61,375 nucleotides of DNA from STF1-138 sp035356975 (GTDB taxonomy: Bacteria; Patescibacteriota; Patescibacteriia; UBA1558; S5-K13), in the NCBI GenBank assembly GCA_035356975.1, contig DAORGW010000002.1:1-61375 (forward strand), given 5' to 3'. Positions 50,581 to 59,237 of the stretch are shown piece by piece. How positions within the stretch are numbered: position 1 is the stretch's first letter; each line of letters opens with the position of its first letter. A model generated the notes under the pieces. It was not told where the DNA came from, made no database searches, and worked only from the letters and a program-made list of their open reading frames with translations. Position numbers and translations under genes: made by a program.

Positions 50581-51444
50581 ATAGCGTCAAGTACAACAAA
50601 GTTAATAAACACCCCTCAAAAAAACACCAATAGACCAACAACTATATCTTCAAGAAAAAATGATGAGTCGTTTTATGCTTTATCTAGATGTCCTAGAGGT
50701 ATGGTAGCAATAAATGGGAACATTGCATGTAATGAAAATGGATCCACCATAAGACCATCAATGGTATCTTCTTCAGCAGAAACATCTAACTTTACAAACA
50801 ATGGCTGGATAGGAACATGCAGGGGAATAGGTGATGTTTGGGTGGGATCAATATGTATTGACCCCGATGAATTATCTATTCAAAATGCACCATTTGCACA
50901 CACAACTCATTACACAAATGATGAAGAAAGCTATGAGGCCGTTTCAGTGTGTCCAACGAGTACAACGGCAATAGGTGGATGGGTTGATTGTGCTGATCCA
51001 GGATCAACAACCGTTAGACCATCAATGGTTTACTCTGAACCATTAATAACTAATTTTCAACATACTGGATGGATAGGCGCATGTAAAGGCAATGGTAGTG
51101 TATATGTAGGTGCAATATGTGCGAATTCAGACAGAATAACAACCTATCAAGGAGAAACTCTCGGGGAAAATGAACACACAACCAATGATCAGATAAGTTA
51201 CGAAGCAACATCAATGTGTCCCAATGGAAAAGTAGCAATAGGGGCAAATGTCACTTGCAATGGAATAAATGGTGGCACAAGACCATCAATGGTTTACTCA
51301 GGACCTGAGATAATTAATTTTCAAAATATTGGATGGAAGGGGGCTTGTAAGGGACCGGGTAGTATTCGCGTACTAGCGATATGTGTAGATCCAGAACAAG
51401 TAACTATTCAAAATGGAGAGGTTGTGTTTACACAACATCATTAA
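50467..51444 (+). CDS. Leader-sharing exported protein 4, three 4-Cys repeats
   Basis: After the leader and helix come three repeats of about 85 residues. Each has the pattern YxAxSxCPxGxxAIxG...C...RPSMV...FxxxGWxGxCxGxGxxxVGxIC with four cysteines (SRC/SVC/SMC, C, GTC/GAC, SIC/AIC). The conserved Trp, Gly and RPSMV suggest a lectin-like beta domain, which is inference. It is the last gene of the array and is followed by a strong terminator shared with rplA. Confidence 0.75.
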   Translation: MQEKFVNAIKTQVATKVSTKTKVLLGLMMMACLGGMFAIASSTTKLINTPQKNTNRPTTISSRKNDESFYALSRCPRGMVAINGNIACNENGSTIRPSMVSSSAETSNFTNNGWIGTCRGIGDVWVGSICIDPDELSIQNAPFAHTTHYTNDEESYEAVSVCPTSTTAIGGWVDCADPGSTTVRPSMVYSEPLITNFQHTGWIGACKGNGSVYVGAICANSDRITTYQGETLGENEHTTNDQISYEATSMCPNGKVAIGANVTCNGINGGTRPSMVYSGPEIINFQNIGWKGACKGPGSIRVLAICVDPEQVTIQNGEVVFTQHH

Positions 51445-51465
51445 TTGATAAACTTTTTTAATTTC

Positions 51466-51490
51466 AAAAACTCCGCTTAGCGGAGTTTTT
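51466..51490. terminator. Bidirectional terminator between the array and rplA
   Basis: CTCCGC and GCGGAG (loop TTA) extend with A/T pairs to AAAAACTCCGC/GCGGAGTTTTT. It serves both convergent genes. Confidence 0.9.
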
Positions 51491-51510
51491 GAAATATATA
51501 AATTTTATAT

Positions 51511-52188
51511 TTACATATTAACTTTAAGTCCTGGTCCCATTGTTGAAGAAAGTGCAACTGATTTTATATATACGCCTTTTAATGATTGTGGCTTTGCTTT
51601 TTTAACAGCATCTACAAAAGATTTTACATTATCCACTAATTTATTTTCATCAAAACTAATTTTTCCGACAGCTAAATGAACATTTGCACTATCATCATTT
51701 TTAAATGACTCTTTACCAGATTTTAATTCTGTAATCATTTTTTTAACGTCATTATCAATTGTTCCTGATTTTGGATTTGGCATTAATCCTTTTTGACCTA
51801 AAATTTTTGCAATTGAAGCAAGGCGAGGCATAATTTCTGGAGTTGCAACTGCAATATCAAAATCACATTTTCCACTTTGTCTTATTTTTTCGATATACTC
51901 ATCATCACCAATTATATCAGCTCCGGCAGCTTTTGCTTCATCAATTTTAGTAGTAAAAGCAACTAATTTTCTTACTTTTCCATTGCCATGTGGTAATGTA
52001 ACGGTTGATCTTACTATTTGTTCACCTTTTTTAGGATCAATACCTAAAGAAATATGAGCCTCAAGAGATGAATCAAATTTTACATTTGCAGTATTTTTAA
52101 GAATTGACACAGCTTCTTCAACTGTATAAATTTTCTTTGTATCAACACTACTTTTTATCGCTTTCATTCTTTTTGACAATTTTGCCAT
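51511..52188 (-). CDS. rplA: 50S ribosomal protein uL1
   Basis: uL1 forms the L1 stalk and in many bacteria represses its own mRNA. The 225-residue protein has the N-terminal KRMKAIKSSVD, LGIDPKKGEQ and PNPKSGTI. uL1 is reported missing in some Patescibacteria groups, so its presence narrows the lineage. The usual rplJ-rplL do not follow. Confidence 0.95.
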   Translation of the reverse strand: MAKLSKRMKAIKSSVDTKKIYTVEEAVSILKNTANVKFDSSLEAHISLGIDPKKGEQIVRSTVTLPHGNGKVRKLVAFTTKIDEAKAAGADIIGDDEYIEKIRQSGKCDFDIAVATPEIMPRLASIAKILGQKGLMPNPKSGTIDNDVKKMITELKSGKESFKNDDSANVHLAVGKISFDENKLVDNVKSFVDAVKKAKPQSLKGVYIKSVALSSTMGPGLKVNM

Positions 52189-52250
52189 ATTTTTTACTTT
52201 CTTTTGAGGTACAAACCCATGAAAATTTCACAGTCCCTCATTAAATTTAA

Positions 52251-52673
52251 TTAAACTATTTCTTCGTCCCTTTTTCTTTCTTTTTTAATTATACTCCAAT
52301 GTATAAAATAAAGTGGAAATCCAATTAAAATCATAGCTATTGAATTTGAAAAATCTCTTTGTCTTTGAGATGTAATTTGCATATTACTCTCATCAATTTT
52401 CTTCCAATTCTGATAATCAGCTAACCACATATCTATCATTTCTTTATCCTGGACTGTTAGATCGCTACACTCTTTTAACATTGTTACTTGTTTTTCAGAA
52501 TTTGCTAAATATAATTCACTTGGTCTTGAATAATAATTCATGTCTGCTTTTTTAAAAACAAATACCTTTAAAGCAGAATTTAACATTGTTATCGATCCTA
52601 TAACAAAAATTATTAAACCAATTGTTGTCATAAGATATAAATATACTATTCTAATCCATGGAATTTTTTGCAT
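52251..52673 (-). CDS. Two-helix membrane protein inserted between rplK and rplA
   Basis: The 140-residue protein has two N-terminal-to-C-terminal helices (about 10-33 and 108-127) with a soluble loop between. The opening YLYLMTTIGLIIFVIGSITMLN and the end IAMILIGFPLYFIHWSIIKKE resemble a membrane family common in Patescibacteria (DUF5671-like). It sits between the ribosomal genes rplK and rplA, where no gene normally lies. Function unknown. Confidence 0.65.
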   Translation of the reverse strand: MQKIPWIRIVYLYLMTTIGLIIFVIGSITMLNSALKVFVFKKADMNYYSRPSELYLANSEKQVTMLKECSDLTVQDKEMIDMWLADYQNWKKIDESNMQITSQRQRDFSNSIAMILIGFPLYFIHWSIIKKERKRDEEIV

Positions 52674-52719
52674 AATTTTTTTATAATTTATAAATTATAA
52701 TTCAAAACTCAAATAAAAT

Positions 52720-53142
52720 TTATTCAATTTTTACTCCCATTTGTCTTGCAGTACCTTCAATTATTTTCATTGCTGCTTCAATATTATAAGCATTTAAATC
52801 CGGTAATTTTTTCTCTGCAATTTCTTTTACTTGTGCTTTTGTAATTTTTCCAACCTTTTCTGTTAATGCATTTTTTGCACCTCTTTGAATTCCTGCAGCT
52901 TTTTTAATTAATTCAGATGCTGGGGGAGTTTTTAGTATAAAACTAAAACTTGTATCTTCATAAATAGTAATAACTACTGGAGCTACTTCTCCCATTTTAT
53001 CTTTTGTTGCATCATTAAATTTTGTACAAAAATCCTGAATATTTACACCATGCTGACCCAATGCAGGTCCCACTGGTGGAGCTGGATTTGCTTGACCAGC
53101 TTTTATTTGTAACTTTATAGTTGTTTTAATTTTTTTTGCCAT
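52720..53142 (-). CDS. rplK: 50S ribosomal protein uL11
   Basis: uL11 forms the base of the stalk. The 140-residue protein has LQIKAGQANPAPPVGPALGQHGVNI and the C-terminal MKIIEGTARQMGVKIE, both diagnostic. It follows nusG as in most bacteria. Confidence 0.97.
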   Translation of the reverse strand: MAKKIKTTIKLQIKAGQANPAPPVGPALGQHGVNIQDFCTKFNDATKDKMGEVAPVVITIYEDTSFSFILKTPPASELIKKAAGIQRGAKNALTEKVGKITKAQVKEIAEKKLPDLNAYNIEAAMKIIEGTARQMGVKIE

Positions 53143-53200
53143 AAATTTATTTTACTACTTTTGTTCAAGAAGCAGGCCAATGGCCATGAACAATTTTAAA

Positions 53201-53746
53201 TTATATTCTCTTAATTTGTAAAAAGTCTAACTCAACTGGAGTTTCTCTTCCAAACATAGAAACAAGTACTTTTACTTTTCCATGATTTTGATCAATACTT
53301 GAAACTTTTCCTTCAAAATCTTTAAATGGTCCATCAACAATTTTTACTGCATCACCTTTTTCTACGTCAATCTTGTATTCTGGCTCCTCTACTCCCATTC
53401 TTTTTTGAAGTGCCTTTACTTCTTCATCTGACATTGGAATTGGTGTAGTTCCTGATCCAATAAATCCAGTTACATTTGGAGTATTTCTTACAACATACCA
53501 AGAATCATCAGTTACAATCATCTTTACTAAAACATAACCCGGAAAAATTTTTTCTCTAACTGTTTTTCTTTTTCCGTTTTTAATTTTAATTTTTGTCTCT
53601 GTGGGTATAAGGACTTCAAGAATTTTTTCTTTCATATTCATTGATTCAATTCTCTCTTCTAAATTTCTTTTAACATTTTCTTCATAACCCGAATATGTAT
53701 GTATAACATACCATCTTGTACCCAAACTTTCGTTTTGTTTAGACAT
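53201..53746 (-). CDS. nusG: Transcription termination/antitermination factor NusG
   Basis: NusG couples RNA polymerase with other factors. The 181-residue protein starts with the NGN domain (RWYVIHTYSGYEENVKRNLE, FPGYVLVKM, NTPNVTGFIG) and ends with a KOW domain (KGDAVKIVDGPFKDFEGKV). Standard length. It follows secE by five bases. Confidence 0.96.
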   Translation of the reverse strand: MSKQNESLGTRWYVIHTYSGYEENVKRNLEERIESMNMKEKILEVLIPTETKIKIKNGKRKTVREKIFPGYVLVKMIVTDDSWYVVRNTPNVTGFIGSGTTPIPMSDEEVKALQKRMGVEEPEYKIDVEKGDAVKIVDGPFKDFEGKVSSIDQNHGKVKVLVSMFGRETPVELDFLQIKRI

Positions 53747-53750
53747 TTTT

Positions 53751-53936
53751 TTATTTAATAAATGATGTTAATAGAGTTGATAATAAAAAATCCACCACTC
53801 CCAAAAAAACCGCAACAAAAATACTTACAAAAAGAACTTGCAATGTTTTTCTTGTTGCTTCTTGTTTTGTTGGCCAAGTTGCTTTTTTTAATTCTTTTAT
53901 AGAATCTTTAATGTACTGAGTTAATTTGTTTGCCAT
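53751..53936 (-). CDS. secE: Preprotein translocase subunit SecE
   Basis: SecE is the short single-helix partner of SecY. The 61-residue protein has an amphipathic segment IKDSIKELKKATWPTKQEA and a helix TLQVLFVSIFVAVFLGVVDF; the WPT motif is the family hallmark. It starts the secE-nusG-rplK-rplA transcript. The 5' UTR is short and has no SD. Confidence 0.95.
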   Translation of the reverse strand: MANKLTQYIKDSIKELKKATWPTKQEATRKTLQVLFVSIFVAVFLGVVDFLLSTLLTSFIK

Positions 53937-53984
53937 ATAATTGTCTCAATAATAAAAACATAGTCGCTTGACTAATATATGATT

Positions 53985-54013
53985 ATTATACGTTAATACA
54001 TAGAAAAAGTCAA
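53985..54013 (-). promoter_or_regulatory. Promoter of secE-nusG-rplK-rplA
   Basis: On the minus strand TTGACT (54008-54013) and TATAAT (53985-53990) are 17 nt apart. The start codon is about 49 nt past the -10. Confidence 0.8.
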
Positions 54014-54022
54014 CACCCAAAA

Positions 54023-54547
54023 CTAAACAATAAATGTGGATAAAATACCTATTTTATGCATAAATTCATTTAATCTCTTAATACTCTCTTCTTTATATTT
54101 CAAGGGTTCTTTGAATCCAATTGTTCCTAAAATTTTATTATCCTTAAATTCATTTTTTAAATTTTCAAAAACCTTTGCTTCGTCGCCCCCAAAACATGCA
54201 AAAAATAACAACTCCTTTCCAATAACTTTATTATCTGAAATAAAACTTCTAATAGCTGGGGTATAACTTCCTACCCAAACAGGGGTTCCTATAAAAATTT
54301 TTTCATATTCATCAAAATTTTTATTATAATCTAATAACTCTGGAGTTTTTTTCATAAACACTTGTTTTCCACCCCAAAAATATTTAAAAAAACCGTGAGT
54401 CTTAATATCATTTTTTACTTTTAATTGTAAAATATCAGCATTTGTTAATTTTTGAATTTCTTCTGCTATAAATTTTGTATTTCCTTCAAATGAATAAAAA
54501 ATTATAAGTTTTTTGGATTGATTATATATTGTATTTTTTGTATTCAT
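54023..54547 (-). CDS. Flavodoxin-like protein
   Basis: The 174-residue product (from the Met at 54547) has the FMN-phosphate loop IIFYSFEGNTKFIAEE (T/S-x-x-x-x-T-like pattern), IFIGTPVWVGSYTPAIRSF and FFACFGGDEAKVFENL, matching the flavodoxin/NAD(P)H-dehydrogenase-like fold. A longer frame reaches 54625 but overlaps the next gene. It may serve electron transfer; the partner is not known. Confidence 0.8.
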   Translation of the reverse strand: MNTKNTIYNQSKKLIIFYSFEGNTKFIAEEIQKLTNADILQLKVKNDIKTHGFFKYFWGGKQVFMKKTPELLDYNKNFDEYEKIFIGTPVWVGSYTPAIRSFISDNKVIGKELLFFACFGGDEAKVFENLKNEFKDNKILGTIGFKEPLKYKEESIKRLNEFMHKIGILSTFIV

Positions 54548-54563
54548 ATAAATTTTATTTAAT

Positions 54564-54812
54564 TTAAAAATCTTTAAAATTAATAAAAGAACCCGATGCT
54601 CCATGTAAATTAGAATTTGCTCCATGAAAATTATTAATTCCCATTCCGGTATTTTGAAAATTGTTTAATGAGTTTTGAATTTGTTGAGGATTTGAAATAT
54701 TTATATCAAAATTTATAATTCCGGGTTTTATTTCCTGATCGTTTTCTCTAAAAATTAATATTGTTAATATTGATAAAATAATAACAAAAAAAATAAATTT
54801 ATATATTTTCAT
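54564..54812 (-). CDS. Small signal-anchored hypothetical protein
   Basis: The protein has an N-terminal helix (MKIYKFIFFVIILSILTILIF) followed by a short polar region rich in Asn, Gly and Ser (SNLHGASGSFINF). No family is recognised. Its start overlaps the end of the P-type ATPase gene by 14 nt, so it may be co-translated. Conservation is doubtful; low confidence. Confidence 0.45.
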   Translation of the reverse strand: MKIYKFIFFVIILSILTILIFRENDQEIKPGIINFDINISNPQQIQNSLNNFQNTGMGINNFHGANSNLHGASGSFINFKDF

Positions 54813-57423
54813 GTTTTCCATTTATTATAAATTTTTTACCAATTTCATATACAAATATACTAAATACAGCATAAAATAATAAAATAATCCACTCTTTTAT
54901 TCCCAGTGGAATTGTTTTTAAAATATTATTAAAAAACGGAACATAAATAGCGACTAACATTAAAATAAATCCCAAAAACGTCGTTCCTATTAAATATTTA
55001 TTTGAAAATAAACCAATTTTAAATATGGAAAATTTAATTCCTCTTACTGCATAAATATAAAACAAAGATGTTATGCCTAAGCCCACAAATGTAATTGTTC
55101 TGGCATAATCAAGATTTCCGCTGGTTTTCCAAAAATAATAAAATATCATAAATAAAAATGAATCTATAATTATAGCATAAAAAAATATAAGAATTTTAAA
55201 TTTATTATTAACAATTTTTTCTGTTCTCTTTCTTGGTTTTTCATTCATAACATTCTCATCAATTTCATCAAAAGATAAGCTCATTGCTGGAAAAGAATCT
55301 TCTATTAATTTTATCCATAAAATTTGTGCTGGTAGTATTGGCAGAGGCAGAGAAAGAAGAACAGAACCAGATATTATAATCATTTCTGAAAAAGAATCTG
55401 TGAGTAAATATAAAACCACCTTTCTTATATTATTAAATATAATTCGTCCTCTTTTAACAGTTTCAACAATTGTTTTAAAATTATTATCAAGTAATACCAA
55501 ATCTGCAATTTCTTTTGTTATACTTGTACCACTTCCAACAGCAACACCAACATCAGCTTTTTTTATTGCAGGAGCATCATTTACTCCATCTCCTATCATG
55601 GCTACAACTTCAGAATTATTTTTGAGTGCTGTAATTATCCTTAATTTATGCCTTGGTTCCACTCTTGCAAAAATTACAATTTCCCCCACAAGTGATTGAA
55701 GTTCTAGATCTGACAATTCATCTAATTCTCTACCCTCTAAAACGTTTTTACTACTAATCTTAAAGCCCAGATCTTTTGCTATTGAAATAGCTGTAAGTCT
55801 GTGGTCCCCTGTTATTATAATTGGTTTTATTCCTGCTTTTTTACAAATCTCTATAGATTCTTTTGCATCAACCCTTAATGGATCTTTAAATGCAACGAAA
55901 CCCGAAAAAACAAAATTTTTACATTTTTCTTTATTTATTTTTTCAAATTCTGTTTTTTTAATATTTAAATTGTATCCCAATGCTAAAACGCGCAAACCCA
56001 AAGCAGTTAATGATTCAAATTGTTTTTTTAACTTTTCTTTTTTAACGCTATCAATTAAAACATTTTTATTATTGATATTAATATAGAACACCATTTCTAA
56101 AATTTTCTCAGGGGCTCCTTTTATATAAGCAACGTAGTTCTTGTCTTTATTATGTAAAGTAGCCATAAATCCAGAATCTGAATTAAAAGGAATTTCCAAA
56201 ATACGTGGCTCCTGCTTCATTAAATATTCTCTTTCAAGTCCATAAACCACGCTTTCAATAATAAAGGATTTATCAATTGGATTTCCTATAATATTCCAAT
56301 TTGTAAAATCATCATTGGGATTTTCTACAATCGCATCATTGCACAAAATACCTATCTTCATATTTAAAATATTTTTATCTTTATCTTCTAAATTATCTAA
56401 ATTACTAACGATTTTAATAATTTTCATTTGCCCCTCTGTTAAAGTTCCAGTTTTATCAGAACAAATTACTGATACAGATCCTAGTGTCTCTGTTGATATC
56501 ATTTTTCTTACTAGGCCATTATGTTTTAATAATTTTTGCATTCCCGTAGCAAGAATTACAGACATGGCTGGTAAAAGTCCCTCTGGAACCGCTGCTACAA
56601 CAACAGCGACTGAAGTTAAAAACATCTCAAAAACATCTTTTCCTGTTAATATACCAACACCAAAAATAATAATATTAGCTATTATAAGTAAAAATCCTAT
56701 TGTCTTTCCTAAAACAATAATCTGTTTTTGTAGCGGGGTTTGATCCTCTTTTGTTTCCTTAATCAGGGTTGCCATTTTACCCAATTCTGTATTTTTGCCA
56801 GTTTCAACAACTATTGCCTTCGCAATTCCACTTGCAACACTAGTTCCCATATAAATCATATTTTCTCTATCTGCTAAGGCTACTTCTTTTGAAATTATAT
56901 TATTGTGTTTTTTAGAAGGATCTGATTCTCCCGTTAGCGTTGCCTCCACAACCTCAAAATCATTTTCTTCTATAATTCTGCAATCGGCAACTATCATATC
57001 TCCCGGGAATAACAAAATCACATCTCCTTTTACTAATTTTTCTTGCCCAACAATTATTTGTTTTCCATCTCTCAAAACTCTGACACTGTATTTTATCATC
57101 TTTTTAAGTTTTGAAAGCGATCTATTTGCCTTGTATTCTTGGAAAAAACCTATCAAACCACTTATTAAAATAATGGTTAAAATTATCCAAGCATCTATTG
57201 AATGCTTAGTAATAAAGCTAATTATTAAAGCAAAAAATAAAATATATATAAGTGGATTTTTAAACTGATCTAAAATTAAAGAAAATATACTAGCACTTTC
57301 TTTTTCAGGAATTTTATTTTGTCCATACTTTTTTAAACGAATACTTGCTTCAACACTAGAAAGACCATTAATTCCAGAATCTAATAATTTAAAAATTTCT
57401 TCTATTTTTAAAGAATGATACAT
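54799..57423 (-). CDS. P2-type cation-transporting ATPase
   Basis: An ATP-driven cation pump, probably calcium. The 874-residue protein has TGES (about 165), the PEGL motif in TM4 (AAVPEGLLPAMSVILA), the phosphorylation site CSDKTGTLTEGQM near 322 and the hinge MIGDGVNDAPAIKKADVGVA near 610, plus the C-terminal helices of the P2 type. All core motifs are present. It is divergent from a CaxA-type exchanger, which supports a calcium role. Confidence 0.85.
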   Translation of the reverse strand: MYHSLKIEEIFKLLDSGINGLSSVEASIRLKKYGQNKIPEKESASIFSLILDQFKNPLIYILFFALIISFITKHSIDAWIILTIILISGLIGFFQEYKANRSLSKLKKMIKYSVRVLRDGKQIIVGQEKLVKGDVILLFPGDMIVADCRIIEENDFEVVEATLTGESDPSKKHNNIISKEVALADRENMIYMGTSVASGIAKAIVVETGKNTELGKMATLIKETKEDQTPLQKQIIVLGKTIGFLLIIANIIIFGVGILTGKDVFEMFLTSVAVVVAAVPEGLLPAMSVILATGMQKLLKHNGLVRKMISTETLGSVSVICSDKTGTLTEGQMKIIKIVSNLDNLEDKDKNILNMKIGILCNDAIVENPNDDFTNWNIIGNPIDKSFIIESVVYGLEREYLMKQEPRILEIPFNSDSGFMATLHNKDKNYVAYIKGAPEKILEMVFYININNKNVLIDSVKKEKLKKQFESLTALGLRVLALGYNLNIKKTEFEKINKEKCKNFVFSGFVAFKDPLRVDAKESIEICKKAGIKPIIITGDHRLTAISIAKDLGFKISSKNVLEGRELDELSDLELQSLVGEIVIFARVEPRHKLRIITALKNNSEVVAMIGDGVNDAPAIKKADVGVAVGSGTSITKEIADLVLLDNNFKTIVETVKRGRIIFNNIRKVVLYLLTDSFSEMIIISGSVLLSLPLPILPAQILWIKLIEDSFPAMSLSFDEIDENVMNEKPRKRTEKIVNNKFKILIFFYAIIIDSFLFMIFYYFWKTSGNLDYARTITFVGLGITSLFYIYAVRGIKFSIFKIGLFSNKYLIGTTFLGFILMLVAIYVPFFNNILKTIPLGIKEWIILLFYAVFSIFVYEIGKKFIINGKHENI

Positions 57424-57507
57424 TTTAAATTTCTTATTATTTATAATAATATTCTATCATAAAAATAAAATTACTAAAATTCTATAATTTATGATAAACT
57501 TATTTAT

Positions 57508-58443
57508 ATGTATTTAATATTATATATTATTTCACTAATAATACTTTTTGGTATACTGGGGCTCAGTGCTGATTTTTTAGTACATAACATAAAAATTATA
57601 TCTCGTAAACTTGGAATAAAAATATTTGCACTAGGCATTGTTCTTGGTGTTATGACATCACTTCCGGAAATGGCTGTGAGTGTAAATTCTATTATAAATA
57701 AAGTACCAAATATATCAGTTGGAAATTTAATGGGTAGCGTAATGGTAATATTTGGATTAATTCTAGGAATTAGTTTAATTTTAAATAGAAAAATCCGCAC
57801 AGATGGAGATATGAAATATTTATTACCGCAATTAGGAATTGTTTTTTTACCATTTATATTGGGACTTGATAAAAAATTTGGAGTAGTTGATGGAGTTATA
57901 ATGATTTCAATTTATATAATTTTACTAATATATTTATATCAAATAAGTAAAAAATACCAAAATATTCAAATTTCCATCATTAAAGAACAAAAAATTTTTA
58001 AATCAATTTTACTTAGTATAATTTCGGCAATAGTAGTTGTCGCATCATCTTATATAATAGTAAAATTATCTGTAATATTATTAAATAAATTAGAAATAAA
58101 ACCATTTATTCTTGGATTATTAATATTTTCTCTTGGGACAAATTTACCAGAAATAACAGTGGCTATTACATCTTGGAAGAAAAAATCACCAGAATTATCT
58201 GTCAGTCATCTAATGGGTTCAATAATAACAAATGTTATTATACTGGGCTCAATAAGTATAATAAATCCGATAACAATTAATTTGGGATATTCATATACAT
58301 TACTAATAATTTTTGTTTCTCTTATATTATTACTTACTGCGATATTTTATAAAACAAAAAAGTCTTTAGACAGAATAGAGGGATTATTTTTAATATCTAT
58401 ATATTTTATTTTTCTTTATACTATTATCGCATTGCAAATTTAA
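57508..58443 (+). CDS. Cation/Ca2+ exchanger, CaxA (YrbG) family
   Basis: A secondary transporter of the calcium/cation antiporter superfamily. The 311-residue protein has two alpha-repeats: GVMTSLPEMAVSVNSII...NLMGSVM near 45-80 and SLGTNLPEITVAITSW...HLMGSIITN near 210-245. Around ten helices in total. It is divergent from the P-type ATPase; the pair may control calcium or another cation. No SD. Confidence 0.88.
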   Translation: MYLILYIISLIILFGILGLSADFLVHNIKIISRKLGIKIFALGIVLGVMTSLPEMAVSVNSIINKVPNISVGNLMGSVMVIFGLILGISLILNRKIRTDGDMKYLLPQLGIVFLPFILGLDKKFGVVDGVIMISIYIILLIYLYQISKKYQNIQISIIKEQKIFKSILLSIISAIVVVASSYIIVKLSVILLNKLEIKPFILGLLIFSLGTNLPEITVAITSWKKKSPELSVSHLMGSIITNVIILGSISIINPITINLGYSYTLLIIFVSLILLLTAIFYKTKKSLDRIEGLFLISIYFIFLYTIIALQI

Positions 58444-58473
58444 ATATAACAACTTATATTTTTTTACAAAAAT

Positions 58474-58503
58474 AAAAAACGCCTAATAAATAAGGCGTTT
58501 TTT
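58474..58503. terminator. Bidirectional terminator between CaxA and the SurA-N protein
   Basis: AAAAAACGCCT and AAGGCGTTTTTT form an 11-bp stem with an AATAAAT loop; it serves both convergent genes. Confidence 0.9.
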
Positions 58504-58514
58504 AAAACAACAAA

Positions 58515-59198
58515 TTAATATTTTACAAAATATTTTATCTTTGCTTTTGTTTTAAGATCATTTATAAAAGCCTGTGCTTCAATATTTAATTTTTCATTTG
58601 TTAATGCGCTTTTTACTTGGATATTTACCTCTTCTTCTTGTCCGCTTTCAACTGTAATAGCATTATCTTTGATATATTTTGCTACTTCTTCATCTGTAAC
58701 GTTTATCTTATCAGACAATAATTTTTCAACTTGTTTTTGTAATGTTATCTGTTTTTTAACATCATTTAATGTCATTCCTTGTGAGTCTAATATGGCTTCA
58801 AGTGTACCACCCTGAGCCTTGACTTGATCTTCCACTTTTTTGATTTCTTCATTTATTTCTTCATTACTTATGACAATTTTTTTTGCCCTAGCTTCATTTT
58901 CTATTAATTTTTCTGTAATTATTGAATCAAGAACAGAGGCTCCGCCTTGTTGTTCAAGTTTATTTATAAGAGACAAGCGACTTATTGGATTACCATTAAC
59001 GGTGGCAACCACAAAAAATCCTTTTATAAGATAAAAAACAACTAATACGGCTACAATTATTGCAACTATAATTATAGTTTTTTTATTAATTTTAATAGAT
59101 TTTTTGTCTATTTTTTCATCAGACTCTTTTAAATCTATTATATCTTCCTTGTTTTGCTCTTCTTTTATTGTTTCTTTTTTTGTTAAATCTTCTTCCAT
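58515..59198 (-). CDS. SurA N-terminal-domain membrane protein
   Basis: A likely exported chaperone. A cytoplasmic acidic stretch (1-42) is followed by a helix (about 45-63) and a SurA-N-like domain: VATVNGNPISRLSLINKLEQQGG, EKLIENEARAKKI. It has no parvulin domain, so it is probably a chaperone without isomerase activity. Another parvulin is at 2701. It lies upstream of the CaxA terminator, near metG. Confidence 0.8.
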   Translation of the reverse strand: MEEDLTKKETIKEEQNKEDIIDLKESDEKIDKKSIKINKKTIIIVAIIVAVLVVFYLIKGFFVVATVNGNPISRLSLINKLEQQGGASVLDSIITEKLIENEARAKKIVISNEEINEEIKKVEDQVKAQGGTLEAILDSQGMTLNDVKKQITLQKQVEKLLSDKINVTDEEVAKYIKDNAITVESGQEEEVNIQVKSALTNEKLNIEAQAFINDLKTKAKIKYFVKY

Positions 59199-59237
59199 AA
59201 AATTAATTTAGAGCTATGCTCTATTATACTTAAATTA

